A stretch of 64,000 nucleotides of DNA. Source: Watersipora subatra (taxonomy: Eukaryota; Bryozoa; Gymnolaemata; Cheilostomatida; Watersiporidae). The notes beneath the pieces are model-generated. The model was not told the DNA's origin, did not search any database, and was given only the letters and a program-made list of their open reading frames with translations. The stretch spans positions 19,485,243 to 19,549,242 of the forward strand of contig NC_088709.1 of assembly GCF_963576615.1 (NCBI RefSeq). The letters are read 5' to 3'. Made by a program: the position numbers and the translations under genes. This document shows, in pieces, positions 1 through 13,100 of this stretch (within the stretch, counting starts at the first letter, position 1; each line of letters begins with the position of its first letter).

Positions 1-925
1 GTCTAGTTACGCTTGATTGTTGATTAGTGAGTGTTACTTTAGCTAGAGCAGTCTTTGAAGAGGCATTGTCCGCGTTACTTGTTGTGAATAGAGAATCGTC
101 AACCCTTGATGGTTTTTTGTTTTTGTACTCAACAACCTGCTCTCCATTAAATGTTATGCAAGAAGTTAATGAAGAGGACCTACAATTAGCAAATTCTGCT
201 GGGTGTTGGTGTGCGGCTAAAATAGATGTTGGATAAACTATATGATTGGCTGGTTGACTTCCAATGTTTGGTTCTAGACCTTGGTTATCCGCAATCTCAT
301 TTGTACTGTCTGCCTCGAGGCGAGCTGTATCAGCTTGTGGTTGGAGGTTAGGTGCTTCTAAACTTTCCAACCTTTCTGGTGAATCAGAAGGTTGGTGAGC
401 TGTATTGCAGACTTTGTGATCGTTTGTTTGCTCGCCCCTTGAACTTGACTTTTTTTGTTTGTCAACTGGTTGGTGAAAATTGTCTAGCCTTTGAACAAAG
501 TTCTCTTTGCTCTCTTTTAGCTTGTGTACTCGAGACTTGGTCCTTGGCCAACCGTGTGGATAATATGTTTTCTCACGTGGTAGCATTATTGGCTTCTCGT
601 ATTCTGAGGCTGCACTTGGATTCCAGTTTTTGTAAATGTACTCGCTGGTGCGCCACAAATTAGTAGGAGCCGTATTGCTAGTCTCCAGAATGGGTTCTGA
701 ATCTGAACCTCGGAGTTTTGTCGGTATGGGTGGCAGCGGAGGAGGTTTTGTTTGCGATACATTCGCTTCTTCCTCTATAGTACCTCGAATAGGGACATTC
801 AACTGATGCTGTAAAACTTTCATTGAAAGCTTTTTAGGAAACCCATTCTTGACAATCAATAGAAATCTTTCATCTTCTAACATTTGGATTCGTGGAAACT
901 TAGCAGGGAATCGCTGGTCTGGCAT
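1..925 (-). CDS. Unrecognised protein, 5' coding exon, runs off the left edge
   Basis: The minus strand is open without a stop from an ATG at 925-923 to base 1 (308 codons). That is very unlikely by chance in DNA this AT-rich, so I call it a real coding exon. An in-frame TAA lies 13 codons upstream of the ATG, and the context has A at -3, which fixes this start unless an intron ends in between (a TTGTAG-like acceptor is present). The protein starts MPDQRFPAKFPRIQ. It has a basic, hydrophobic stretch at about residues 20-45, a proline-rich run KPPPLPPIPTK near 56-66, then a hydrophilic, probably disordered region rich in S, Q, N, K and E. I see no signal peptide, membrane segment or catalytic motif, and I do not recognise the family. 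Shorter plus-strand ORFs here are shadows of it. Confidence 0.72.
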   Translation of the reverse strand, partial: MPDQRFPAKFPRIQMLEDERFLLIVKNGFPKKLSMKVLQHQLNVPIRGTIEEEANVSQTKPPPLPPIPTKLRGSDSEPILETSNTAPTNLWRTSEYIYKNWNPSAASEYEKPIMLPREKTYYPHGWPRTKSRVHKLKESKENFVQRLDNFHQPVDKQKKSSSRGEQTNDHKVCNTAHQPSDSPERLESLEAPNLQPQADTARLEADSTNEIADNQGLEPNIGSQPANHIVYPTSILAAHQHPAEFANCRSSSLTSCITFNGEQVVEYKNKKPSRVDDSLFTTSNADNASSKTALAKVTLTNQQSSVTR

Positions 926-3458
926 GTTGCTGTCATTAAACTCTCTACAATATATGATCTTTAAAATTGCATTGGTCTTTCAACGCACTCTATCTCTGTG
1001 ATTTTCTCACACAAAAAAGGAAAGCTTATAAACAGCTTTTTGGGGGAGAACAAAGTTAATGGTCTGATTTTGCAGGAACATGATTATTTAGATTTGGTGT
1101 AATTAGTATAAAAAACTCCATCTTAGCATGAAATGGTTAATGTCCTCTACATAAATTGTTAGCCTTTGTATCATCAAAGGGAAATTTTGCAAATCAATTT
1201 TCTGTTTACTGACCTCTGCAGTGGCAATAGAATCGAGTGCAGTGTTCACAATGATAGGCAATATTTTCTCTGAAGCCCAAGTAGCATTTGCCTCTGCATT
1301 ATTATAATAACAAGGATGTGTGCATGGCTAAAGCAGCAAGCTTAGTAAATATTAGTCACATTTATATGTTTGGTTCCAAAGGGGAAGATGATATGCTCTC
1401 ATCATTAAGAAAAGGCAGTAGGTCTATCTATATCTAGTTAATGTTGCCTATGTAATTACTATTTTACTGAAGTAACTCTGAAAGCTCATAAGGTATCATC
1501 ATAACACGTACACTGTTGAGACTGCACAGATGCCTCAGCTTTACTCCAGGGCTATGCATCTCAATTATTTTCTATTATTCCCCCTTAGGATGAAAAAAGC
1601 TTTTCACGCACCTCCATGGCTATAAATAGAACCATTTATCGATAAAATTGTTATAAGTATGCATCTGTATAACACTTTATATTTATCAACATTAAAGAGA
1701 AAAGGAAAGAAGGCAATATGGAGCAACTTACAATAAAAAGTAACTTTATTAACTCTAACAAGAAAGATTTAACACTTTTACTCCTGCTCTGTGCCCAGCG
1801 CATATGCTCAGTGCAAAATAAACTCCTAGACCACAGAGCAAACACTTCCTGCACACAATCTGAGGTGCAGTGGAGGTACAACTGTATTTTATTCTAGGAG
1901 AGTAGCAGTGAAAAATAATAAAAAAGCATGTAAGCCGAGGTCAAACCCTACCCGCGTTGGTCAAGCCTCTCCTATGGGGAGTACCCCCTACTATTTGAGA
2001 AGCACGGCTCGATTGGGAAACTCACCAACATCATAATGTATGTGTAATGTGTACTTACCTCTGAATAAATTTTGGCCTTCAGCATCCGAGCAGCGTTTAG
2101 AGCATTTTATTTGCAGTCAAAAGTGACGAGTATGTGATCAGACGAGATGAAGGAAAAATTTTGCTTACCTCGTTGAGCAGCCTCGAACAGCTGGATATTT
2201 GTCAAGACCTCGCTCACCATTGAGTATGTCACGGCAGCTATAGTCGTATGTATTACGTGCTGATCTATTGAATTTCAATTCATCTGTTTGGTTGACAAAC
2301 AATCGAGCCAATGATTAATTTTGAGCTATGTTTTATATATGAAGGCTAATTAGCTATTGTGTTTGCCTGTTATCTTGACACACTGATTGGAGACTTAATT
2401 GTGTGCCAGTGAATATACAGCTGGCATGGATGACGCTTGTATTAGACATTGCAGTAAAGAAATATATTTGATGTTATACATGGACATAAGCAAATGATTG
2501 TCTTTTGTTTTACAACCAGAGATTCTACGTTATATAAGTAATTTGTTCTACTGAGGTGTCTATTCAACTTACATTCCTTCAGTAACTCATGTGCAACAGT
2601 GTCACCTGCTGTCACCTGTCTACAATAGGCTTACATGCATTATACATACACACATTGTAATGAGATACAGCTGAGCTTTTAATCTAATCCCGCGTCTGAT
2701 TTTTCTGAAGGAAAGACTATTAATGCAGATGATTTTGTGTAACTATTTTAATTACATATATAATATCCGACTTCTTACTGTCACCTGAAAAATCTGTAAT
2801 CAGTTGAAGTATGATGGCAAAGAACAACAAAGAGGCTATTGTGGTTTGGCAGCTCTTGTCACGCTTCATTCTATCTACATGGTGATTAGTTCTTGAGTTG
2901 GTGGGCAAAGCATTCCCCTCATTCAAACCAAACTATTACGGTTTTTCATCAAAATCTAACTGCTAAAATTTGGCAATTCTGAAGGTATTTCAGTCAGAAT
3001 GTAGGACACCCATAATTTCCATGAGCTCATAAAATAGATAATTTTCTGCGTGATGATTCTATCACCATTAATCAATGAAAAATATGTTCATTTAGCCAGT
3101 TATTGATCTGAGTCCTTTCTCCTTTGACGAATAGCTGCCATTAATTAGGCAGAGGTGGCCATTCAAGTCTTCATTGAAAATGGAGAGTTGGAAGTAAGAT
3201 AGCTGCGGGTCCTCTAGTCTATAAATACCTGCTCGTGCCTGTCATTTATAATGCATGATACTAAGGTAACGTAATACTATAATGCAAATGAAGAACTTCA
3301 TTGGAAGCTACTGCGGTATTCTTATGCTAACATCATATTGGGACAAATATTAGCTTTATCTAAAATCAATACCAAAGTATCAGTTTTTATGTAATATTTA
3401 GGCACAACTTAATGTATCAAAATAGTCAATAAACACAGAGCTTACAAAGTTACATTTG
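926..3458. other. Intergenic, no gene seen
   Basis: AT-rich DNA between the divergent left-edge gene and the first minisatellite. Short ORFs on either strand have no recognisable motif and no supporting splice pattern. It probably holds the left-edge gene's promoter, but I cannot point to a specific element. Confidence 0.5.
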
Positions 3459-4108
3459 TCTAGTAGTACTGCCTATCATTACCTAGTCCCACCTGTTATT
3501 ACCTAGTGCTACCTTCCATTACCTAGTACTACCTATCATTACCTAGTACTGCCTATCATTACCTAGTACTACCTATCATTACCTAGTACTGCCTGTCATT
3601 ACCTAGTACTGCCTGTCATTACCTAGTCCCACCTGTTATTACCTAGTGCTAGTGCTACCTTCCATTACCTAGTACTGCCTATCATTACCTAGTCCTGCCT
3701 ATCATTACCTAGTCCCACCTGTTATTACCTAGTACTACCTATCATTACCTAGTCCCACCTGTTATTACCTAGCACTACCTATCATTACCTAGTACTACCT
3801 ATCATTACCTAGGACTGTCTATCATCACCTAGTACTGTCTATTATTACCTAGTACTACCTGTCATTACCTAGTACTGCCTTTCATTTTCTAGTACTGCCT
3901 ATTATTACCTAGTGCTACCTATCATTACCTAGTAATACCTATCACTACCTAGTAATACCTATCGTCACCTATCACTACCTATCATTACTTAGTAATACCT
4001 ATCATCACCTATCACTACCTATCATTACCTAGTAATACCTATCGCCACCTATCACTACCTATCATTACCTAGCACTACCTATCATTACCTATCACTACCC
4101 ATCATTAC
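3459..4108. repeat. Minisatellite, about 20-bp unit
   Basis: About 32 degenerate copies of a 20-bp unit of the form ACCTAGTACTACCTATCATT. Variants carry CCC, TGC or AAT in place of ACT, and the 3' third shifts towards CACCTATCACT. Early copies are more uniform than late ones. Confidence 0.95.
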
Positions 4109-4314
4109 GGTGTACTAGCTATCTTTAGATAGTACTGCTCATCTAATAGGTATAAATACATGTAAAAACATGCAAGAAAACAAAAACTTATGTACTTTAT
4201 TCTTTTGATGTCTCCATTAATCGTGCTCAAGTAGCAAATTTCATGAATCTACAACTCAGCTTTGGCCTAATTGAATGTTTCATGTCTAGTAGTAAAACAT
4301 TTAGTATATTGAAC

Positions 4315-5005
4315 CATAGTTCCCAACTGGGGGAATGTGTCGCTATCATAGTGCCCAGCTGGGGGGGAATGTTGTGTTGCTACCATAGTGCCCAACTGGG
4401 GTAATGTTGTGTTGCGACTATAGTGCCCAACTGGGAAAATGTTGTGTTGCTACCATAATGCCCAACTGAGGGAATGTTGTGTTGCTACCATAATGCCCAA
4501 CTGGGGGAATGTTGTGTTAACACCATAGTGCCCAACTGGGGGAATGTTGTGTTGCTACCATAGTACCCAACTGGGGGAATGTTGTGTTGCTACCATAATG
4601 CCCAACTGAGGAAATGTTGTGTTGCTACCATAGTGCCCAACTGGGGGAATGTTGTGTTGCGACTATAGTGCCCAACTGGGGGAATGTTGTGTTGCGACTA
4701 TAGTGCCCAACTGGGGGAATGTTGTGTTGCTACCACAGTGCACAACTGAGGGGAATGTTGTGTTGCTACCATAATGCCCAACTGAGGGAATGTTGTGTTG
4801 CTACCATAATGCCCAACTTGGGGAATGTTGTGTTGCTACCATAGTGCCCAACTGGGGGAATGTTGTGTTGTTACCATAGTACCCAACTGGGGGAATGTTG
4901 AGTTGCTACCATAATGCCCAACTGAGGGAATGTTGTGTTGCTACCATAGTGCCCAACTGGGGGAATGTTGTGTTGCTACCATGGTGGCCAACTGAGGGAA
5001 TGTTG
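4315..5005. repeat. Minisatellite, 35-bp unit
   Basis: About 19 copies of a 35-bp unit containing GTTGCTACCATAGTGCCCAA followed by CTGGGGGAATGTTGT. Variants are GCGACTATAG, ACCATAATG and CTGAGGGAA. Length changes occur mainly in the G run. Confidence 0.95.
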
Positions 5006-6139
5006 TGCTTGAACAACAATTTTATGGCTGGGCCAATTTAGAATGTCATGTTTCTGGCATCAAGCAGAAGATTGCCAATTCAGAATGCTATTATGACTGC
5101 TCTACTATCCTATATATATAAGTCTAAGTGTCTGTTTGTTGGTTTGTTGGTCTGTCGTATGTCCGGTTACATTTACCTAGTCTCTTGTAATGAGCCGAAA
5201 AGAGAATCCTCATTTACTAGTCTCTTCAGCTCTTACTAGAGGGAATAAATAAGTAAGAATAAATAAGAATAAACCTTTTAAAGTGATTCTGGTTTTTCAA
5301 TCAATCATAGACACCTTAGACACAAACAACGCGTAGTCTCTTAATTCTTTGCCATCAAATAATATGACTAAAATGAATATTTTCATCATTACAGAGCAGA
5401 AATATTATTAGAAAGTACATTATTGCGTTACATAAAAATAAACTCCTTTCTGCTTGCAAGTTCTGGTTTTATGTATTGTCTCTGGTACAACCAGAATGCT
5501 TCTCGCTGAGCTTTTATAGAAGATTCGTATAGAAGGTTCACTTTCATTCCAAACATAATTTGGGCTTTCTCGGATTGTCTTTACTGTCAGCTTGGTAAAA
5601 GATATAGTCAGCCAACAGGAAATGGCCAGCTCTTGACATTCTTCCCAACAATGCATGTAAACTATTAGATAAAACATGAATACATTGTATAACATGGGAA
5701 GTGATGTAGCGCTCTTGCAGTCATCAAACTATCAAATATTTTAGCTTTGCAAGTTAAACACCATCTACATTGTCTTTCCAGACCCGAAAGTGTTATACCA
5801 AAGGTAGGTTAAACAAAATGTGTTTTACTTAGTGCTCTTTACTCGCAAAGCTTTACTAAGCAGTACTTGAAGGAAGCCAATCTTTTTTTATTTCAATAAT
5901 AAGTTGAATATTAAAATGAAACTATCAAAAGCTGACTCGCATTCTGCCAGTTTCTGGGACCAAACCAATCTCTTTACCTACTTTTTAATTTACCTTTTCG
6001 TCATGCTAACAGTTGTATTGGAACTTTTGCATAAATTGTAATGATACTAAGCCTATACTACCTTTCTACAATGTATTGGGGTATAATTTAAACTTGTATT
6101 TTCACTCCACGCTAGCTTACGGAACTATAGAAAGCAATC
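5006..6139. other. Intergenic, upstream of the phosphatase gene
   Basis: No convincing gene. The minus-strand ORF at 5420-5695 has no family signature or splice context. The phosphatase promoter should lie near the right end, but no clear TATA box or initiator is identifiable. Confidence 0.4.
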
Positions 6140-6251
6140 ATGAATCAAGAGAACTTGCGCCAACCGACGGCTACAGAGCTGAAGGCAATGAGGTCTTCAA
6201 TGGGTGTGGATGATTTTGAAGAGATTAAAAAGAAGAGAACAGTACAAAAAG
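6140..6251 (+). CDS. Phosphatase exon 1 (start codon)
   Basis: ATG at 6140 opens MNQENLRQPTATELK and continues through an acidic then lysine-rich stretch (DDFEEIKKKR). The exon ends in a G before the donor GTAGAG. Its 1-nt overhang fits exactly with the 2-nt start of exon 2, which supports the join. The choice of this exon over the alternative at 6881 is inference. Confidence 0.62.
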
Positions 6252-9200
6252 GTAGAGTATGTTAATGCGTGTTGTTCAGCTATAAATAGTTATAAATAAT
6301 CTTATGCTTCATACGCTGTTTACGTATCTGGTTAGTTGCAAAGTTAATTTAGAGATTGTTTACCGCAGCAAAAATGAGGCCTGTAAATTGAAAGCTTTTT
6401 AGATAAAAACTAAATTTACACACGTTTCTAGTTTCATTGGCTAATTCGAGCCTACATCAGGAACTCTTTACTAAGAAGTACTTTTTGGTGCATCTCGAAA
6501 GTAATTTATGTACTGAAACATCGAACTTAGCATATAGGGTCATTATGGGCAAGGATCTGTTCATAAATTTGTGTTTGCAAACTAATTGAATGGCTTAATG
6601 GGGACTGCAGAATTGTCCCAACATCGGGGGATAAACTCCCTCTTATCTTAATAGGTGAGAAATGTCCAGTCACAATAACGGATACCGATTTGCGACAACT
6701 TTGTCTAAAAATATAACGCGTTCGTTGAAATCCACGAGTACGAGTTTCGTTTTAGCCTGCCATATTCATACCTTTACGCATGCGCTACAAAACATTGTAG
6801 CAACATTTCCGTTGAAGGTGAATTAGTTTCCTGCGTGTGCTTGGTACAATGAATTTATTTGCTTGGGAAAGGAATCTAACATGTCGTACAAACCGGAGCC
6901 TTTGGAAACATCAAGCTGTTTTCAGTCAGATCAGAAAACGAACAAAAAGGTTAGGTGATATATCAGTACGTGAAAGCTTTAGTAATGCTAGTTGCTTTTC
7001 GTAGAATTTCAACAAACTCTACTATTTTGTTCATTAATGGTTTTTACGTCGGATTATTAACGTCTAATCTTTTCTTTTTTAAGGTAAGTTATACTATAGT
7101 ATTTGTTCTGTCACATAAGGCTCTATATTTAACTTTTTTTGTTCCAGTAGCTGAAGAGTTTTTGTGTATTCGTTTTATTGAACGGTTTCGATGTTGGCTG
7201 CATTAACCAGTGTCTATTCACGGTTTCCAACCGGTCGATAATGCTCACAATTAAACAAATTTGGTGCGTAACCCTCATGGTTACAAAAACAATGACGATA
7301 AGTGCCTATGTCTGTACAACGATGAGCTTATTAATGTAACGACTTTATCATTTCTCTCCTGAAGTAAACGTGTTTCTACTGTAAACAATGACATATTTTA
7401 TAAATCCTGAGTTAACATCCAATAACAAAAACGAAATCTTGTCAAGTTCTAAGTATTAGTCGAGGTAAATGAAACGTGACTGGACAGATGATTAATGATT
7501 TTGCCCGCACTCCCTCAAGTCGGACAGTTTGAGTATTTGATGGTCACCACTAAGAACAATTTATTTAATGATTAATTTCCATACTCTCATACTCAAGTTT
7601 TAAATGTTAATATTGACCTTTTGGAGGTTCCGTAGCTGTACTTCTTCCTTCATTCTTTCAATTTATATTTCCATTGATTGCCACACTAATTTTGTAATCT
7701 GTTTCATTGCTAGCTAATGGCTGTTACGAGTTGATTTTGATATTTTTGGTTCTACTGTTGACATTTCTCCTATATATGCTATTTTGATATTTTCGGTTAC
7801 GCTGAAGACATTACTCCTATGTGTACGATGAGTGAGTGATTTGAGCAAACACCGATCACTATGACAGAGTTTCTCAAAAAGTTTTTTCTTGAAAAGACAG
7901 CAACGGGCTCATTCTCACCATGTTATTATAGTAACACTCATTTAAAGTTTACTGAAGTGTTTTTCAGTTACCATTTTGCTGTACAGCACTTTAAGAACAT
8001 GCAAATTAAAGACTTGTAGAGCTGATCTACCATTTTGTCTACCAAATGTTTACTCATTGTTGCTGTTCATCATTAAAAGTTATATGTTCCTTCATTCACA
8101 ATGTATGTTTTGTCGGACTAAATATCATTTAGAAACCATGATGCATACTACGGCGCTTTCAGATTTTTTATGTTCTCTATGAGGAGTACTCAAGACAAAA
8201 TACTGAAAATATGTAATGGTGGACCGGAGCTGTTTTCCTCAGTCATGTTTCACGCTACTTCTAACCTAGCTCTGAGAACATGGGAATTGTCCTCTTGTTA
8301 TGTTCTTATCAATTCAAAAGTCAACAGCCAAAACATTATTTCCATGCCTACCAATGCTTCTGAGTTCTACCTCTGGTGCTTAGCCAATGCGTCAGCTCTG
8401 CATTACTCTCGAGTCTGTACAGTACATGTCCTTGTTTAGGTCTAAGAGTGCGAGTTTTCCAAGCAGTTGCTCTAATAGTCTATGGTTGCTTACAAGATCC
8501 AACATTAATGCAGGAAAGATGAAAATGTTTCCAAGTACTTGAATTTTCTTCATTGTAGCAAAAGATTAGCAATTGGTTTTAGCTCTGCTTTTGTAGAAAA
8601 ATGTAGTCTCTACAGGCTCCAAAAGGAAAAGGTCCCTCTCACCCCCTGCAGAACACATTGCGGTTTCACCTGGAGGGGATGGTTTTCTAGATATGCCAAA
8701 AACCAGGAAGATTTCACACTCTCATTGTATGAACATTCAAGCATTTTGTTCTTCTAGCATCACTGGTGCTGCTTCTTCTAGTAGTGTGAATTGTGCTAAG
8801 AACAGCAATGGTGGTGAGTTTAGGTTTCCTCTTCTCCAAACGTCTGATATTTGGTTTAAGTTGAGCTACCCATTGCCTTTCCCTCGCTTCCATTGCCTTT
8901 CCCTCGCTTCCATTTTTTCTTTGCTTTTACCTTTTACCATATTTTCTTGTCTTCCTCTCTGTCTTTTCCTTGGCAATGGTCTGTTGGTTGATAAAAGTTA
9001 GCTACCAAGACTCGCTAGCGGAGTTGTTTTGAGAAGCGCACAGGTAATCCAGTGACGTAGAGTAATTTTCTAAGAGAATAGTATATCTACCGGGTTGAGC
9101 TTATAGACATGTCTGCTCTGTATTCGCCAGTCTTCCTCAGTCATTCACCTCGTAAGTGATTCACTGTTAGTCACTTACGCCTGACAGTCCTCCATCTTGG

Positions 9201-10104
9201 TTACATAGCAACTAGCTATGTAGCAATGACCTTCTCATGCAACCCTGTTGTCATCATACCATATTCATACCCTTCTTGCATATTTTGCACTGATTTTAAA
9301 CTATACATTGTCTTATATATCTTATATCTCCCGTGTATCGGTCAGTGAAATAAGAAAATTATTTTTCCTTTTTCTCGATGAGATTTGAAAGAAAAATTTC
9401 TGTAGAAATGTGTTTGCAAATATTTTGATTGATAACAACAATCACTAACAACAATTACTTGGTGTTGAAATCACTAACCAAAGTAGTAACTAAAGGGGTA
9501 TGAGATGAAGGTTGTTTTCTGTTTAACATCTATTCTGTCTATTGCTAACGATTATTAACTCACCATCGGAACAAACATGAATCAGGTATTGTGGCACGTA
9601 ACTTGTTCTTCACAAGCCTATAGAATATTTATCGCAAGCCTATAAAATATTTATAGACTTTGACGTACAATCCCATCCCACGCGGTAGAGATTCTTAGAG
9701 GAAGTATTTTGCTACATTGCATCAAATAGGAGAGTTTGAAAGGGATGTTAGTTAATAATGCTTTATTAAGCATATCGGCCTGTGAAGGCCTCTGCGCAGT
9801 CATTATGTTCCCTGGTAGAATTGAAATTTTTCTATCATGGTTGTTTTTGTTTGTTTTAGCATTTAAAAAGGTTTTCAAGGCCGTTTGTAAAGTGGGTTTG
9901 ACATTTAAACTAATCATTTTTTAATTGCAATCAATAATGTTTATGAACCGTTACGTGATTCTTAGCTATATAATACAACTAAGGTTTTTGGCTGGTGTGA
10001 TAGATTAGTTCACTCAGTTGTATATCAGACTCAACTATTTTGTACCAATACCTCAATAGCTAATGGTTTTCAAGTACACTATAGGTTATACTTGGATGCG
10101 CTTA

Positions 10105-10150
<46 letters not shown>

Positions 10151-13100
10151 AAATAGCCAGAAATGAGTTTTTATCAAATATCAATGTCCTTAATAATGCT
10201 AAAATAGCGGCTATCAGATATCCTTAATGAGCATCATAAAATAGTTTTGGTACAGCTGTAAAAGTAGGCCTACTACAGTGATTGGCCTATATTTCGCTGA
10301 GAGTGAACTACATAGTCATCTAAACTAGGTATTACTATATGTAGCTTTGCATTTCATCCCCCCATGTTCGTTCCCTTCATTACCCTCTAACATCACTCAA
10401 TTATGATCACTCTATTATAAACCATTCTGTATAAACAATTGGTGTTGTAACTGTGGGATTCACACTCTACTGTTATTGTATTACATCTATTTTTAATCAC
10501 AATCTCTTTTGTTTGTCAATTCTATTTGACGTCATCTTTGTCCTAGCTGTTGTAATGCTATAGTTAGGTGTTTACATCGCTGTAAGGATCTCTTCAACAG
10601 ATCAGATGGTTGTAACTCACGAACGGTGTACATGTTTTTTGTTGTATCTCCTTGCTTGTGGTATATCTCTTGTCTACTTGTCTCATGGCTGTGAACTCCT
10701 TCTTCCTTCTTAAAGGAAATACTATGCAAACCAATGCTAAGCAGTTGCAAAGATGATAGACAGATGTTCTGTTTGTCCAGCTATAGCTATTAAAATATTA
10801 AAATGAAGAATCCGTGTCACAGAAGATTTGATCGCGGAACCTCCTGTTCCCCAGGCAATGTGCTACACAATTGAGCTATGCGAGATGGGTGGATTCATTG
10901 GCCGATATGAGTCGATGTCTAGGTGAAAGTACGCATAGCGCTATGCAATACCCAAGTCATTAAAGCTTGCTCTCACGGTTCTTATTAGTGACTTACTAGC
11001 TCACTCAAATTAGCCATTGGCAATATGCCAGGCTAATGGCAAGTGGCAGGCAACTGCGTTACCTGCCACTGTTTGTTAGCTGTTTTTTTGCATGCTCGTG
11101 CAACGCCGAGCATTCTGTTACTTCTAAGCGAGACATCGTTGCGCATGAACAACTGTATATTATGATGAAACTGGCATGGAATGGTAAGCGAAGGTGGTTA
11201 AAAATTTTTAAATAATGTTTTCTCTCGACTTGATAACACTAGGTTTGTTTCTAGTGCCTTGAATGGACAGACAATTTAAAGTATATATATAATTTTTCCC
11301 CATTCTTGTTAATACCAAGCAATCTGTAATGTTTTCACACAACGTGTGTGAAGCAAAGAAGCCAGTCCACTTGTATTGTGTGCTGAGTACTTCACTGCTT
11401 GCTGCTAGTTTGTTGGCATCATTATGTTCCACTGAACTATTTTTGTTTGACAATTACGTAAGTGACAGGTCAGCTGTCTTTTTCCGTATTTAGGGTATTT
11501 TCTGTGGTTGTTGAGTTAGGTTTAACTCCTTCAGTTTTGTTTCAGGCCAACATAAGCGGATGGAATCATACCAGGCTATCAGCGACATTCCTGCTCCCTT
11601 CCAGAGGTCACTCAAGGTCAGTGTCTCTCCTTACTTTTCTACATTGCAAAGAGGTCGTCCTAGATTTTTTGGGTGCTTAGCCCGTGTTTTTAAAGCTAAA
11701 CTTACACAAAATTTGTAGATTTTATCAGAAAGTATCAGTATTTTTTATCATTTGCAATTGTTTTTGATGTTTGAGGTGATCTGATTGCCAGAAATTTTCA
11801 GGATTGAAATTGTTAAAACATGATTGGAATTGAAATGCTCAGATCAAATGAAAGTGCATTTATGACGTCTAAAATTGCGAAGACCCTGACAGAATATAGA
11901 CTTGTAACGCTGCAACTTGAACACAATAGCCGATGTAAACTATCGCTATGATAACAACTAGTGATCATTTTGCACATCTTTTCCTTTTGAGCATTTTAAC
12001 CACGAACAAGTTTTGCCGATTTTAACCTTAAAACATCTTGACTGTGACCTCGCCTCAAAAAACCATCGCAAACGATAGAAAAATACCGGTCTTTATGATG
12101 AAATCTCCAAAAATTTTGTGTCAGTTCATCTTGAAGCATCAGTAGTCTGAGTCCTCTGTTACATCGTATGTAGACTGCTATCGAACTTTATCTTATGAAT
12201 ATCATGTTATTTCTCACTGGCCACTACGGCTAGACATAAATTAGTTTTTTTCTTGCACAGTATGTTTTTTATAAAAACATTTGTTTTTCTCTGCAGGAGG
12301 AGAAAGAAAAATTGATAGCTGCTGGGAAAGCTTCACAGTCTTCAGCAAAGCCAGCCTATGGTTTGTTAGCGCAGCTATATTCGGGTCAGCAGATCGGGCA
12401 GCTTCTCACTAAAATACAGGAACAGGGCCGAAATGGACTCGTTGATGAATACTATGACATTAAAGCATCAGAACCACAGATGGATTTCAAAACAGCCAAG
12501 TAAGTCTTATACTTAGCTCAACCCGCTGTGAGTTATTGGGGGGAGGAGGGAGTCGTTGGGGGGGGAGGAAAAAGCTTTTTTAATTACACCTTTGCCCTCT
12601 TAGGGTTCTAAAATTTCAAATCACCACTAATTGGTTGACTTGCATTCTTGTTTCCGAGTCAATGCACTGGATGTCTTCCAAACTAGCCGAGTTTTATAAA
12701 GGTATAAGTATTTGTATTAACATTAGCTAATAAATGTGCTTAAATAAGAAAAATTGTATAATGTAAAGTATTTATATCATTAAAAATATAATAATTTATT
12801 ACTTCTTGATATCATAACGAAGTGCCAGCTGGCACAAATGCATGCTTCATGTAAATTTTTTGTCACAAAAGCTTTTACTTTGTTTGAATTATCAGCGCTG
12901 GGAGCCTCTACTAAAACCGGCTACTACAGGAGGTTAGGTGCTCTTTGTTCAATCCGGCCTAAAAGATTCCTTTTCCGCTTTTGTGTTTTTTTCAGCCTTT
13001 TTCTGTAAACTCACTAATCTCCGTTTTGTACTTGCTCTTCGATAAACATGCTCAAATAACAAAGGGGGTGAATTGAAGTCTGGGGCCAGTTGTTGAATAG

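Larger units (their letters stand above)
6950..11545. other. Phosphatase intron 1, remainder
   Basis: Apart from the TA tract, the SINE at 10770-11110 and a 20-bp doublet (CCTCGCTTCCATTGCCTTTC) near 8878-8918, I see no structure. Several ORFs of 60-100 codons (8170-9001) have no motifs and lack matching splice borders. Confidence 0.5.

Noticed and set aside
352..663. 103-codon plus-strand ORF
   Set aside because: Shadow of the longer minus-strand open frame that runs off the left edge.
3459..5005. CRISPR-like look of regular repeats
   Set aside because: Units are directly adjacent with no unique spacers of constant length, and the genome is eukaryotic; these are minisatellites.
10800..10920. 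Functional tRNA gene
   Set aside because: A- and B-box-like motifs are present, but the acceptor stem does not pair and the sequence recurs as a diverged repeat; called a SINE instead.
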